From assembly GCF_014203535.1 (NCBI RefSeq), contig NZ_JACHJI010000001.1, positions 558,001-622,000 of the forward strand: a stretch of 64,000 bases of DNA. The letters run 5' to 3'. This DNA is from Streptomyces griseomycini (GTDB lineage: Bacteria > Actinomycetota > Actinomycetes > Streptomycetales > Streptomycetaceae). Position 1 is the first letter of the stretch, and each line of letters opens with the position of its first letter. The notes beneath the pieces were generated by a model. The model searched no databases. It saw only the letters and a program-made list of their open reading frames with translations, and had not been told where the DNA came from. Position numbers and translations under genes: made by a program. Positions 25,062 through 34,937 of this stretch are shown here, piece after piece.

Positions 25062-25921
25062 TTGGGGGCTCCAGAGATGTCGGTGGCGGAGGACGCCGCG
25101 TGGGCGGTCCAGGGGTCGGTGACCGTCTTCGAGACGTGGACCCGAAGGCCCCATCCGTGGCGGTCGGAGATCTCGTCGAGCTGGGCTGCGGCCAGCTCGC
25201 ACCAGGGCCACTCGGTGGCCCAGTGCGCCGCGTCGAGCAGCGCGAGGGGACTGTGGGCCCGGGCCGCCATGAATTCTGACGCCGGGTGGTGGCGCAGGTC
25301 CGCGGTGAGGAAGGCGTCCACGCCGGCGGCGCGGACCTGGTCGAAGAGGCTGTCGCCGGAGCCGCCGCTGACGGCGACCGTGCGGACGAGCGCCTCGGGG
25401 TCGCCGGCGACGCGGATGCCCTGCGCGGTGGCGGGCAGGCGCCCGGCGGCGCGGGCGGCGAGCTCGCGGACGGTCAGCGGGTGGTCCAGTTCGCACACGC
25501 GGCCCAGGCCCCGGCGGCCCTCGGGATCGGTGGGGTCCGGCACGAGGGGCCGCACGACCCTGAGGTCCAGGGCGCCGGCGAGGGCGTCGGAGACGCCCGG
25601 GTCGGCGGTGTCGGCGTTGGTGTGGGCGACGTGCAGCGCGACGTCGTTCTTGATGAGCGTGTGCACCACGCGGCCCTTGAAGGTGGAGGCCGCGACGGTG
25701 GTCGTCCCGCGCAGGTAGAGCGGGTGGTGGGTGACGAGCAGGTCGGCGCCCAGCTTCACCGCCTCGTCGACGGTCTCCTGGACCGGGTCCACGGCGAACA
25801 GGACCCGCGTGACCTCCTGGTCGGGCTCGCCCACGACGGTGCCGACCGCGTCCCAGGACTCGGCCCGCTCGGCGGGCCACAGGGTCTCCAGCACGGCGAT
25901 GACTTCAGACAGACGGGGCAC
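25058..25921 (-). CDS. NIF3-like dinuclear metal centre protein
   Basis: A 287-residue member of the NIF3/YbgI (GTP cyclohydrolase I type 2-like) family. Metal ligands are in LVTHHPLY and LDAAHWATE, and the toroidal core motif AHTNADTADPG is present. The exact reaction is unknown in the family. The start is GTG 25921; a TAGCCT hexamer 7 nt upstream and the lack of a ribosome site suggest a leaderless transcript. It heads the NIF3, zinc-ribbon, RNase H/phosphatase operon. Confidence 0.92.
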   Translation of the reverse strand: MPRLSEVIAVLETLWPAERAESWDAVGTVVGEPDQEVTRVLFAVDPVQETVDEAVKLGADLLVTHHPLYLRGTTTVAASTFKGRVVHTLIKNDVALHVAHTNADTADPGVSDALAGALDLRVVRPLVPDPTDPEGRRGLGRVCELDHPLTVRELAARAAGRLPATAQGIRVAGDPEALVRTVAVSGGSGDSLFDQVRAAGVDAFLTADLRHHPASEFMAARAHSPLALLDAAHWATEWPWCELAAAQLDEISDRHGWGLRVHVSKTVTDPWTAHAASSATDISGAPN

Positions 25922-26117
25922 GAGTGCAAGGCTACCTGGCCGTTTCGCGCCGCAGTACCGGCGCGGGCGCACGGCACGGCACCCGGCCCCGTCAGCACAC
26001 TCGCCCCCCTCCCCTCAGGAGAATCGTTCCTGGAGCACCCTTATGTGTGAAGTGCGGCGCCGTCGGCCCCCGCCCGTGCGTGCGATAACTACGGTCGTCG
26101 CCGGAGGTGACCGAACG

Positions 26118-27449
26118 ATGACGGTCTGTACCTTTTCCGGGCCCGGGGCCTCGCTCGAGCCCGGGGGATCCCCGTCACCCGCGACGGGACACGAGGACGG
26201 AGCCGGGCGGGCGGGCTGCGCCATCACCGCGGACGGTTCCTACGCCGCGCGCCTCGCCCTGGCCGGCGACTCCCTCTTCCCGGAGCGCTGGACCCTGGAC
26301 GGCCCCGAGCCCTACGCGGTGCCGCTGCCCGGCAACCAGCCCGAGGAGCCCGGCACCGAGGTGCAGCCCCTGAGCGACGGGCGGGTCCTCATCCACCGGC
26401 TGGTGGACGGCCGGCACGCCTTCTCCCTGCTGTACCCGACCGGACCCGGCACCGGCGAGCTGCCGCTGGGCACGGTCGAGTGTCCCGAGGAGGGCACCCG
26501 GCTGCGGCTGCTGCCGCCCGCCCCGGGCGGGGAGCGGGCGTACGCCCTGGCCGTGGGCCGGCGGTCGACGGCGGTGTGGCTGGTCGCGGGCGGCGGGTTC
26601 GGGCCCGAGCACCTCGCCGAGGTGCCCGGCCGTTGTTCGGGCGGGGTGTGGCTGGACCGCGCGGGACGGCTGCTGGCCCTGGACCGGGAGACCGGCGGGC
26701 GCACCAAGGCGGTGGTGGTGGACCTGGGGCGCGGCGGCGAGATGTCCCCGCTGCTCCAGATCGCCGACGGGAGCGACGACCGGGTGCTGCTGGCCGACCC
26801 GGACAGCGGGCTGCTGCTGGTCCGCTCGGACGCGCCCTCGCCGGGGCGGCCCCGGCTGGGCTGGGGGGTGCTGGGCAGCACGCTGCCGGTGCGCTTCCCG
26901 GAGTGCCTGCGGACGACGGACTGCGCCGTCACCCCGTTCGCGATCCAGCCGGGGCAGATGCTGACGCCGGAGAGCTGCGCGGTGGCGCTGCGCGTCGACG
27001 GCGCGCTCGGCAGCTGGGTCGGGGTGTGGCGGCCGGCGGAGCGGCGGGTGCACCACCTGCCCGCGCCCGAAGGGTGGTTGACCGGCAGCGGGCTGTGGAC
27101 GGCGGACGGGGTGCTGCGGCTGCCGTACGCCACCCGTGCGGTGCCGTGCGGGGTGGCCCGGCTGCCCGCGCCCGGGCGGCCGGAACGGCCGGAGGGCCTG
27201 GGCCTGCGGCCGTCGACGGGGCCGGGCGCCGCGGTCCCCGGCCTGCCCGTGGCCCTCGGCCCGTTCACGATTCCCGGTGCGCTCCCGGCCCCCGGCGGAT
27301 CCCGCGCGGCCACCGGGACCCCCGCGGCCACCGGCGAACCGCCCTCGGCCCCCGACGGGCCCCCGGCCCCTTTCGGCCCCGACTCCCCCTCCGCCCCCCG
27401 TCCCGTACCCCTCCAACAGGCGCCTCTGGGAGGGCTTGTAACGAAGTAG
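26118..27449 (+). CDS. Hypothetical beta-propeller-like protein
   Basis: A 443-residue protein of unknown function. Repeated short beta-strand segments with WxxxG and DxxG turns (for example SGGVWLDRAGRLLALDRETG and WLTGSGLWTADGVLRLPY) suggest a propeller. The last 90 residues are Pro/Ala/Gly-rich. GGAGGTGA lies 7 nt before ATG 26118, an exceptional ribosome site; an ATG at 26043 with GGAG is the alternative and would add 25 Arg-rich residues. No signal peptide or membrane segment is seen, so it is probably cytoplasmic. Confidence 0.72.
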   Translation: MTVCTFSGPGASLEPGGSPSPATGHEDGAGRAGCAITADGSYAARLALAGDSLFPERWTLDGPEPYAVPLPGNQPEEPGTEVQPLSDGRVLIHRLVDGRHAFSLLYPTGPGTGELPLGTVECPEEGTRLRLLPPAPGGERAYALAVGRRSTAVWLVAGGGFGPEHLAEVPGRCSGGVWLDRAGRLLALDRETGGRTKAVVVDLGRGGEMSPLLQIADGSDDRVLLADPDSGLLLVRSDAPSPGRPRLGWGVLGSTLPVRFPECLRTTDCAVTPFAIQPGQMLTPESCAVALRVDGALGSWVGVWRPAERRVHHLPAPEGWLTGSGLWTADGVLRLPYATRAVPCGVARLPAPGRPERPEGLGLRPSTGPGAAVPGLPVALGPFTIPGALPAPGGSRAATGTPAATGEPPSAPDGPPAPFGPDSPSAPRPVPLQQAPLGGLVTK

Positions 27450-27546
27450 TGGCAGTCGGCGTGGTCGCCTGGATCCGGGGTGTGGTGTGCCGGTTACACT
27501 CGCCCGGCTGTAGGAAAGATCATGTTTACGGGGTGAATTCCTTCCG

Positions 27547-27714
27547 ATGAACGACGCCAGCACGAACCAGCCGCAGACCGCCGAAGGCGGACAGGCCGCT
27601 GCCGGGCACGGAAAGCACCGGGGGCCGGTCTCCACGCAGGACACCGACACGGCCCCGCGTGGCCGTCACCGTCGGCCGGTGGAGGAGAACGAGCACGCGG
27701 AGGCGGCCGCCTGA
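27547..27714 (+). CDS. Small hydrophilic protein (55 residues)
   Basis: The frame reads MNDASTNQPQTAEGGQAAAG and ends RRPVEENEHAEAAA. It is very hydrophilic, has no predicted fold and keeps high GC3. GGGGTGA lies 10 nt upstream, and a strong terminator follows 26 bp after the stop, which supports a short independent transcript. A TAGGAA hexamer at 27512-27517 may be its -10 box. No family is recognised. Confidence 0.6.
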   Translation: MNDASTNQPQTAEGGQAAAGHGKHRGPVSTQDTDTAPRGRHRRPVEENEHAEAAA

Positions 27715-27740
27715 CGGCGCGTCAGGATCCGCTCGGCAAC

Positions 27741-27772
27741 CGGCCCCGCCCGTCGCACGACGGGCGGGGCCG
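27741..27772 (+). terminator. Strong 14-15 bp stem-loop terminator
   Basis: CGGCCCCGCCCGTCG and its complement enclose a minimal loop. It separates the small protein gene from the converging MaoC gene. Imperfect GGTCC/GGCCC repeats follow at 27777-27820. Confidence 0.8.
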
Positions 27773-27821
27773 CACCGTGTCCGGCCCGGTCCGGCCCGGT
27801 GCGGTCCGGTGCGGTGCGGGC

Positions 27822-28682
27822 TCAGGAGTGCTCGACGGCGGTGTCGTCGAGCACGGGCGCGTCCCCCCCCCGCTCGACGGCGCTCACGGCCACGCGCGCC
27901 TCGCCGTCCCCGCGCCACATCCGGACCCGCAGCGTCTCGCCCGGGTACACGACCCCGGCGAACCGGGCGGCGTAGGCGCGGACACGGGTGACGTCACCGC
28001 CGAGCAGCGTGTCGACGACCGCCTTGAGCGTCATGCCGTAGGTGCACAGCCCGTGCAGGACGGGGCGTTCGAACCCGGCGCGCTCGGCGAACCCGGGGTC
28101 GGCGTGCAGCGGGTTCCGGTCGCCGGAGAGGCGGTAGAGGAGGGCCTGGTCCTCCCGGACGGTCAGCTCCAGGGTCCGGTCCGGCTCCCCGGCGGGGGCC
28201 TCGCGCCGCGCGGACGGACCGCGGTCGCCGCCCCAGCCGCCCTCGCCGCGCACGTGGATCCGCGCGTCGGCGGTCCACAGCGGGCCGTCGGCGTCGGCCG
28301 CCCCGGTGCGCATCACGAGGACGGCCGCCTCGCCCCTGTCGTACACGGCGGTGACGCGGTCGGTGACGGTGGCGGTGCCCTCGGCCGGAACAGGACGGTG
28401 CAGGGTGAGCGACTGTCCGGCGTGCAGGACGCGGGCCAGGTCGACCTCGACGCCGGGCACGGACAGCGCACGGATCACCCCCGGTGCCCCGGCACCCGCG
28501 ACGGTGGCGAAGCTCGGCAGGACGTGCAGCCGGGACTCCAGGGTGTAGCGCAGCTCGCCGGGGTCGGTGGCGGGGGTCCCCGCGCCGATGCCGAGGTGGT
28601 AGAGCAGGACGTCCTCGGCGGTCCAGGAGATCTCGCCGGTCCGGGGCGCGGCGGCGAGCGCCTTGGCTGCGTCGATGGGCAC
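27822..28682 (-). CDS. MaoC-like enoyl-CoA hydratase, double hot-dog
   Basis: A 286-residue (R)-specific enoyl-CoA hydratase of the MFE-2 hydratase-2 type. The N-terminal hot-dog begins LLYHLGIGAGTPATDPGELRYTLE. The C-terminal hot-dog has YRLSGDRNPLHADPGFA with the catalytic Asp/His pair and GFERPVLHGLCTYG. It hydrates 2-enoyl-CoA in lipid or sterol breakdown. The start is GTG 28682 with AGGAG 5 nt upstream. The decayed methyltransferase gene lies directly upstream. Confidence 0.9.
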   Translation of the reverse strand: MPIDAAKALAAAPRTGEISWTAEDVLLYHLGIGAGTPATDPGELRYTLESRLHVLPSFATVAGAGAPGVIRALSVPGVEVDLARVLHAGQSLTLHRPVPAEGTATVTDRVTAVYDRGEAAVLVMRTGAADADGPLWTADARIHVRGEGGWGGDRGPSARREAPAGEPDRTLELTVREDQALLYRLSGDRNPLHADPGFAERAGFERPVLHGLCTYGMTLKAVVDTLLGGDVTRVRAYAARFAGVVYPGETLRVRMWRGDGEARVAVSAVERGGDAPVLDDTAVEHS

Positions 28683-28774
28683 GGGGTCTCCTGATCCGAT
28701 CGCCGGAAGCATCGCCCAGGGTGGCACAGGACCACGAGGACCCGCCGGTCCCCCGACGCGTTCCGGCACGGCGG

Positions 28775-29359
28775 CCCCGCCCCGCTCACGGCCCGATCCC
28801 GCTCCTCCCGCCGGAACAGTGCCGTCCGGAGGAAGTCCTCCCCGAAGTGCGGCGCGTCCTCGGGCAGGTGGCGCATCCGGCACAGCTCGGCCTCCGACCC
28901 GTCCGCGGGGATCCGGCGCGACGACGCGTCCGTGTGGGCGAGTCCGCCCCGCGGCCCGCTCCCGCGGCAGAACCCCGCGTCGGACGGCTCCGGGCCCGCC
29001 GCGCCGGCCGCGAAGCAGGTCGGCGCGAAGGCGCCGCCCGGCGCGAGGACCCGCTCGAGCAGCGCGAGGCGGCTGATCCGCCGGTGCGGCGGCGGGTGGT
29101 GGAGGCGGCCGGAGCCGTGGACGGGGTCGTACGGCCCCGTCAGCTCCGCGGCGGTGGGGGCGAAGGCGTCCCCGCAGTGGAAGCGGGCGCCCCGCGCTGC
29201 CGGGTACGGCGCGTTGCGCCCGGGGCCGCGGCCCGGGTAGAGCGCCCGGCCGCCGGTGACCGGGCCCCGTTCGACGTAGGACACCGGGTTCTCGTCCGGC
29301 TCGGCCGCGAAGAACGGCACCGGCCGGGAGCGGTCGGCGTGGAAGTCGTCCCACCAGCC
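28775..29359 (-). pseudogene. Decayed class I SAM-dependent methyltransferase
   Basis: The frame still resembles a small-molecule methyltransferase (WWDDFHADRSRPVPFF, FHCGDAFAPTAAELTGPYD, LERVLAPGGAF, FGEDFLRTALFRRE), but the SAM motif expected as DLGCGPGRN reads YPGRGPGRN and the beta-2 acidic segment is missing. Many expected Leu, Tyr and Cys positions are Pro, His and Arg, i.e. T-to-C or A-to-G changes. No proper start or ribosome site is seen. The surrounding 28683-29596 holds no other gene. Confidence 0.7.
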
Positions 29360-29596
29360 GGCGCCCCGGTCCGTCCGGCCCCCTTCCGCGTCCGGCGACC
29401 GTGGTCCCGTACGGGCACGGGGTTCCGGGTCGCAGGCGTGCGCCGGGGCGCCCGCGAGGTGCCGGGCGGTCCTCTGCACGGGCCGCGCGACCGTCGGCGG
29501 CAGGGCACCCCGGATCCGGGAGGAAAACCGCTGCCGGTCCCCCGCCGGAGGCCGTCAGGGGGTCTCCGCGGCCCTCGCTGTTCCTCCGGCCCCGGC

Positions 29597-31027
29597 TCAG
29601 GGGGCGGCGGCCGCCCGCCGCGGCAGCCACAGCCACATCAGCACCACCCCGACGGCCAGGACGACCGCACCCGTACGGAACGCCAGCGCGTACCCCTCCG
29701 TCAGCGCCTGCGGGGTCCGGTCGCCGGCCGTGCGGGCCGCCGCGATCGTCGACATGACCGCGAGCCCCAGCGAACCGCCCATCGTGCGGGAGGTGTTGAC
29801 CAGTCCGGCGACGACGCCGGCCTCCTGCGGCGGTGCGCCGGACGTGGCGAGCGCGGCGAGCGGGGTCCCGGCGAGGCCCGCGCCCAGCATCATCAGGACG
29901 CCGGGGAACATGATCGTGGTCAGGTACGTCCCGTCGGCGGTCATCGTCGACTGCCAGCCGAAGCCGGCCACCGCGACCAGCGTGCCGAGCACGGCCACGG
30001 CGCGCGGGCCCGCGGTGCGCATCAGCCGGGGCGCGACCTTGGAGCCGATGACCACGGCGAGCGAGCTGGGCACCAGGGCGAGCCCGGCCTCCAGCGGGGT
30101 GTAGCCGAGCACGTTCTGCGCGTACAGGGTCATGAAGAACCACATGCAGAACATCGCGGAACCGCTCAGGAACATCGCCGCGTTCGCCGACGACACCGAC
30201 CGCAGCCGCAGCAGTCCGAGCGGCATCAGCGGGGCCTTCGCCCGTGCCTCGACGAGGAGGAAGAGCACGATGAGGACGAGCCCGGCGCACAGCGGCACCA
30301 GGGTGGCCGCCGCCGTCCACCCCTCGGCCTCGGTCTGCGAGATGCCGTACGCCAGCGCGGCGAGACCGGCCGTCACCAGCAGCGCGCCGGGCAGGTCGAG
30401 CCGCCGTCCGTCCCCGGCGCGGCCCTCCGCCAGCCACCGGGCGGCCCCGGCCAGCACCACCGCGCCGACCGGTACGTTGATCAGCAGCACCCAGCGCCAC
30501 GACAGCGCGTCCACCAGCACCCCGCCGACGAACCCGCCGGCCGCGCCGCCGCCCGCCCCGACGGCCGTCCAGGTCGCTATGGCCCGGGCGCGGGCCGCTC
30601 CCTCCGGCACCGCGGAGGTGACGATGGTGAGCGTGGAGGGAGCCAGGACGGCCGCCCCGAGTCCCTGCACGGCCCGCGCCAGCAGCAGCTGCCAGCCCTC
30701 CTGGGCCAGCCCGCCGGCCAGCGAGGCCAGCGTGAACAGCCCGAGGCCGACGAGGAACATGCGCTTGCGCCCGTAGAGGTCACCGGCCCGTCCGCCGAGC
30801 AGCATGAAGCCGGCGAAGGCGATGGCGTACGCGTTGACCACCCACTGAAGACCCTGCTCGTCGAGGCCCAGCCCGGTGCGCATGGACGGCAGCGCCACGT
30901 TCACCACGGAGATGTCGAGCACGACGAGGAACTGCCCGGCACACGCGAGCGCCACCACCAGCCAGGTGGGGGGAGCGCCGCGACCGGACAGACGGGTGGT
31001 GTCGGTGGTTTCGAGCATGTGCGCCAT
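29597..31027 (-). CDS. MFS drug transporter, DHA2 (EmrB/QacA) family
   Basis: A 476-residue efflux protein with 14 predicted helices. Motif D1 is VVLDISVVNVALPSM, motif A is GGRAGDLYGRKRMF and motif C-like TWTAVGAGGGAAGGFVGGVL follows. It exports lipophilic drugs or metabolites in exchange for protons. The start is ATG 31027, or ATG 31018, with a weak GAG upstream. The 180-bp region before it, shared with the WGxxGxxG gene, contains both divergent promoters. No regulator gene is adjacent. Confidence 0.9.
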   Translation of the reverse strand: MAHMLETTDTTRLSGRGAPPTWLVVALACAGQFLVVLDISVVNVALPSMRTGLGLDEQGLQWVVNAYAIAFAGFMLLGGRAGDLYGRKRMFLVGLGLFTLASLAGGLAQEGWQLLLARAVQGLGAAVLAPSTLTIVTSAVPEGAARARAIATWTAVGAGGGAAGGFVGGVLVDALSWRWVLLINVPVGAVVLAGAARWLAEGRAGDGRRLDLPGALLVTAGLAALAYGISQTEAEGWTAAATLVPLCAGLVLIVLFLLVEARAKAPLMPLGLLRLRSVSSANAAMFLSGSAMFCMWFFMTLYAQNVLGYTPLEAGLALVPSSLAVVIGSKVAPRLMRTAGPRAVAVLGTLVAVAGFGWQSTMTADGTYLTTIMFPGVLMMLGAGLAGTPLAALATSGAPPQEAGVVAGLVNTSRTMGGSLGLAVMSTIAAARTAGDRTPQALTEGYALAFRTGAVVLAVGVVLMWLWLPRRAAAAP

Positions 31028-31210
31028 GTTCTCAACCGGTCCGCGCTCCGTGCATCGGCATTTCGCCCTGCACCGGCTCGGCCCTCCGGCGTACTGGTTG
31101 AAACAGAAAACAAGAATTTCGAGTCGATGGACGCGAACATGTCTGTTTCGGGAGAAAAGGGGCACTACGGACGGTGCGAAAGCGACTGCTGAGACCATCG
31201 GGAGACAGCA

Positions 31211-32303
<1,093 letters not shown>

Positions 32304-32350
32304 GACCGGCGCACGGGACCGTCGAGCCGGTGGAGGTCCGGCCGGGCCGC

Positions 32351-32356
32351 TAGGGT
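32351..32356 (+). promoter_or_regulatory. -10 box of a leaderless promoter
   Basis: TAGGGT ends 6 nt before the GTG start of the amidase gene and there is no ribosome site between, the usual layout of Streptomyces leaderless transcripts. No good -35 box is seen. Confidence 0.6.
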
Positions 32357-32362
32357 GGCTGC

Positions 32363-33337
32363 GTGTCGTACACAGGTCCCGGCTTCGATCCTCCCCGGCC
32401 CCGGCGGTCCCGACGCGGGCCGCTGACCGTGGCGCTCGCCGCGCTCGTGCCGGGGGCGTTGCTCGGGTGGGCGGTGTACGCGGCCGTGGACGGGCCGGGG
32501 GACGGCGGGGGTCCCGCGAAGGCGTCCGCTTCCGTGTCCGCCTCGTCCGGGGCGCCGTCCCCGGCCACCGCCTCGCCGTCCGGCGACTCCGGCGACAGGA
32601 AGCCCGGCGCCTCCCCCACGGCCACGGCCGCGTCCCCCTCCGCCTCCGCGCCCGCCGCGTCCGGGCCGCTCGGGGGAAAGGTCGTCGTCATCGACCCGGG
32701 GCACAACCCGGGCAACTTCGAGCACACCGCCGAGATCAACCGCCAGGTGGACATCGGGACCAACCGGAAGGCGTGCGACACCACCGGCACGGCCACCGAC
32801 GACGGTTACGCCGAGGCCGAGTTCACCCTCGACGTCGCCCACCGCATGCGCGCGCTCCTCGAGGAGCAGGGCGCCACCGTGAAGTTGACGCAGGACGCCG
32901 ACCGGCCGTTCGGGCCGTGCGTGGACGAACGGGCCCGGATCGGCAACGAGGCGAGGGCCGACGCCGTCGTCTCCCTGCACGCCGACGGCTCCGGCGCCGG
33001 CAACCGCGGTTTCCACGTGATCCTCCCCGGCACCGTCGACGCCGGCGCCGCCGACACCCGGGCCATCGTCGGGCCCTCCCGCGACCTCGGTGAGCGCATC
33101 GCCGGCAACTTCGTCCGCGTCACCGGCAGCGCGCCCTCCAACTACGTCGGCGGCGGCACCGGTCTCGTCACGCGCAAGGACCTGGGCGGTCTCAATCTGT
33201 CAACGGTTCCCAAGGTGTTCATCGAGTGCGGCAACATGCGCGATAGCAAGGACGCGGCGCTGCTGACCAGCGGCGCCTGGCGGCAGAAGGCGGCGCAGGG
33301 GATTTCCGACGGAATCGTGAGCTTCCTGCGCGGGTAG
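32363..33337 (+). CDS. N-acetylmuramoyl-L-alanine amidase (Amidase_3)
   Basis: A 324-residue zinc-dependent cell-wall hydrolase. An N-terminal membrane anchor (TVALAALVPGALLGWAVYAAV) is followed by a Ser/Ala/Pro linker (residues 50-105) and the catalytic domain: VVVIDPGHNPGN (zinc His), YAEAEFTLDVA (zinc Glu), VSLHADGSGAGNRG (zinc His) and KVFIECGNMRD (catalytic Glu). It cleaves the stem peptide from MurNAc outside the membrane. Start is GTG 32363, leaderless. A perfect palindromic terminator begins at its stop codon. Confidence 0.93.
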   Translation: MSYTGPGFDPPRPRRSRRGPLTVALAALVPGALLGWAVYAAVDGPGDGGGPAKASASVSASSGAPSPATASPSGDSGDRKPGASPTATAASPSASAPAASGPLGGKVVVIDPGHNPGNFEHTAEINRQVDIGTNRKACDTTGTATDDGYAEAEFTLDVAHRMRALLEEQGATVKLTQDADRPFGPCVDERARIGNEARADAVVSLHADGSGAGNRGFHVILPGTVDAGAADTRAIVGPSRDLGERIAGNFVRVTGSAPSNYVGGGTGLVTRKDLGGLNLSTVPKVFIECGNMRDSKDAALLTSGAWRQKAAQGISDGIVSFLRG

Positions 33338-33356
33338 GGATCAGCGCGCTGATCCC
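33337..33356 (+). terminator. Perfect 20-bp palindromic terminator
   Basis: The arm GGGATCAGCG is followed directly by its complement; its first base is the last base of the amidase stop codon. Confidence 0.7.
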
Positions 33357-33495
33357 GGCGGACAGCTCGATCGTACGGACGGTAGTGTCATCCGGACGAT
33401 GAGGGGCCACCCCCGCGCTTCGCACCGGGGCCTCCGGGCGACTTGGTGACAGCGACGCCTCTTCCGACGACGAGACGACCTACGAAGGACCTGAA

Positions 33496-34326
33496 GTGAA
33501 TATCCGCTCCCTCACTCGAGGCGACGGCGTGGTGATCGGAGCAGCGGTGTTGCTGTTCATCGCGTCGTTCCTCGCCACGTTCGACGGCGACGGTGATGAC
33601 ATCCCCAACGCCTGGGACAACCTCGGCCTGGTGATGAGCATGTACGTCGCCGGCATCGCCGGTGCGGCTCTCATCGTCCTGGCCCGCGCGCTCCCCCGGC
33701 CGCCCAAGGCCGCCGGTCTCGACCTCGGTCAGCTCGGGGTGGCCCTGACGCTCTTCTCCGCGTGGACGGCGTTCTGGACGATCATCGACCCGATGGGGGC
33801 GTTCGACGACATCTTCTCCGGTCTCGGCGGCGACGAGCCCGACACCGGCGCCGGCCTCATCCTCGGTCTGATCGCCGCACTGCTGCTGGCCGCCGCCGCC
33901 GTCGCCACCCCCCTGGTCCCGGCCCTCAAGGGCACCCTCGTCCCGGCCGCCCGTCCCGCCGCCCCGCAGCCCTACGGCGCCCAGCCGCCCGGCGGTTACG
34001 GCTACCCCGGCGCGCAGCAGCAGGCCTCCTTCGGCGGACAGCCGCAGCCGGGCCAGCCCGGTCAGCCGGGTCAGCAGCCCTTCCCGGGCCAGCCGCAGCA
34101 GGGGCAGCCCGCCCCGGCGCCCGCCGGTGACTTCTCGCCGTTCTGGTTCGCCGTGCCGGTGCCCCGGCCGCTGTTCCCGGAGGACGGCTCGCCCACGCCG
34201 ATCGCCGAACTGGCGCCCGGCACCTGGTACCTGGCGGTGGAGCAGCGCGGTCCGGCCCTCGTCGCCCAGACGCAGGACGGCCGTCGCGGCGTGCTCCAGG
34301 ACACCTCGGGGATCCAGCGCGGCTGA
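33496..34326 (+). CDS. DUF5336-type membrane protein
   Basis: A 276-residue protein with four N-terminal helices (for example DGVVIGAAVLLFIASFLATF and GLILGLIAALLLAAAAVATPL), a Pro/Gln/Gly-rich stretch with PGQPGQPGQQPF repeats (residues 155-210) and a C-terminal folded segment, from FWFAVPVPRPLFPEDGSPTP to GRRGVLQDTSGIQRG. The function is unknown; such proteins are conserved in Streptomyces. AAGGA lies 9 nt before the GTG. A terminator follows the stop by 18 bp. Confidence 0.8.
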   Translation: MNIRSLTRGDGVVIGAAVLLFIASFLATFDGDGDDIPNAWDNLGLVMSMYVAGIAGAALIVLARALPRPPKAAGLDLGQLGVALTLFSAWTAFWTIIDPMGAFDDIFSGLGGDEPDTGAGLILGLIAALLLAAAAVATPLVPALKGTLVPAARPAAPQPYGAQPPGGYGYPGAQQQASFGGQPQPGQPGQPGQQPFPGQPQQGQPAPAPAGDFSPFWFAVPVPRPLFPEDGSPTPIAELAPGTWYLAVEQRGPALVAQTQDGRRGVLQDTSGIQRG

Positions 34327-34344
34327 GCCCCGGCCCCCCTCCGC

Positions 34345-34376
34345 ACGGCCCCTCGCCCTTCCGGGCGGGGGGCCGT
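34345..34376 (+). terminator. 14-bp stem-loop terminator with one G-T pair
   Basis: ACGGCCCCTCGCCC pairs with GGGCGGGGGGCCGT across a 4-nt TTCC loop after the DUF5336 gene. Confidence 0.75.
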
Positions 34377-34425
34377 CGTCACGGCATCCGGGTTTCGACC
34401 GGGGTTCCGGGGCCAGACGGAAAGC

Positions 34426-34719
34426 ATGTCCCCTCGATATCGCACTGGTTCCAACTCGGCAGGGACGGTCGTCGCGGTGATCGCGGACATCATGGCCGTC
34501 ATCCTCGGACTGTGGATCCTGATGTACCTGCTGGACGCCAACCGGGGCAACGACCTGGTGCGGTTCGTCCACGACGCGGCCGACTGGCTGGCCGGCTGGT
34601 CGCGTGACCTGTTCACCTTCGACGAGGCGTGGGCCCGGGTGGTCGCCGGGTACGGACTCGCCGCGGTCGTCTACCTGTTCGTCGGCCACGCCGTCGCGAA
34701 CCGGCTGCGCCGCCACTGA
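34426..34719 (+). CDS. Small two-helix membrane protein
   Basis: A 97-residue protein with two helices (VVAVIADIMAVILGLWILMYLL and VVAGYGLAAVVYLFVGHAVA) joined by an acidic, Trp-rich loop, and ending NRLRRH. GGAAAG precedes the ATG. I recognise no catalytic motif. Its last 35 codons plus 21 bp of 3' flank are duplicated 192 bp downstream as a decaying copy. Confidence 0.75.
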   Translation: MSPRYRTGSNSAGTVVAVIADIMAVILGLWILMYLLDANRGNDLVRFVHDAADWLAGWSRDLFTFDEAWARVVAGYGLAAVVYLFVGHAVANRLRRH

Positions 34720-34805
34720 CCCGCGCCCGGCCGGCGCCCCCGCTCCCCGGCCCGGACGGCCGGTCACGTGACCAGGAGGTCTGGGGGCGCCCCCGGAGAA
34801 CACGG

Positions 34806-34932
34806 CACCTCCGGCGAGGCGTGGGCCCGGGTGGCCGCCGGGCACGGACCCGCCGCGGTCGTCCACCTGTCCGTCGGCCACGCCGTCGCGAACCGGCCGC
34901 GCCGCCACTGACCCGCGCCCGGCCGGCGCCCC
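34806..34932 (+). repeat. Decaying duplicate of the preceding gene's 3' end
   Basis: Positions 34614-34740 and 34806-34932 align without gaps. All eight differences are A/T-to-G/C transitions in the second copy: seven T to C (for example at 34835, 34843, 34850, 34864, 34871 and 34898) and one A to G. They change Val to Ala, Tyr to His, Leu to Pro and Phe to Ser. The copy has no start codon or ribosome site and is not a gene. Confidence 0.9.
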
Positions 34933-34937
34933 GCGCC

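Noticed and set aside
34740..34937. A second copy of the small membrane protein as a functional gene
   Set aside because: The copy contains only the C-terminal third, with helix-breaking Leu-to-Pro changes and no start.
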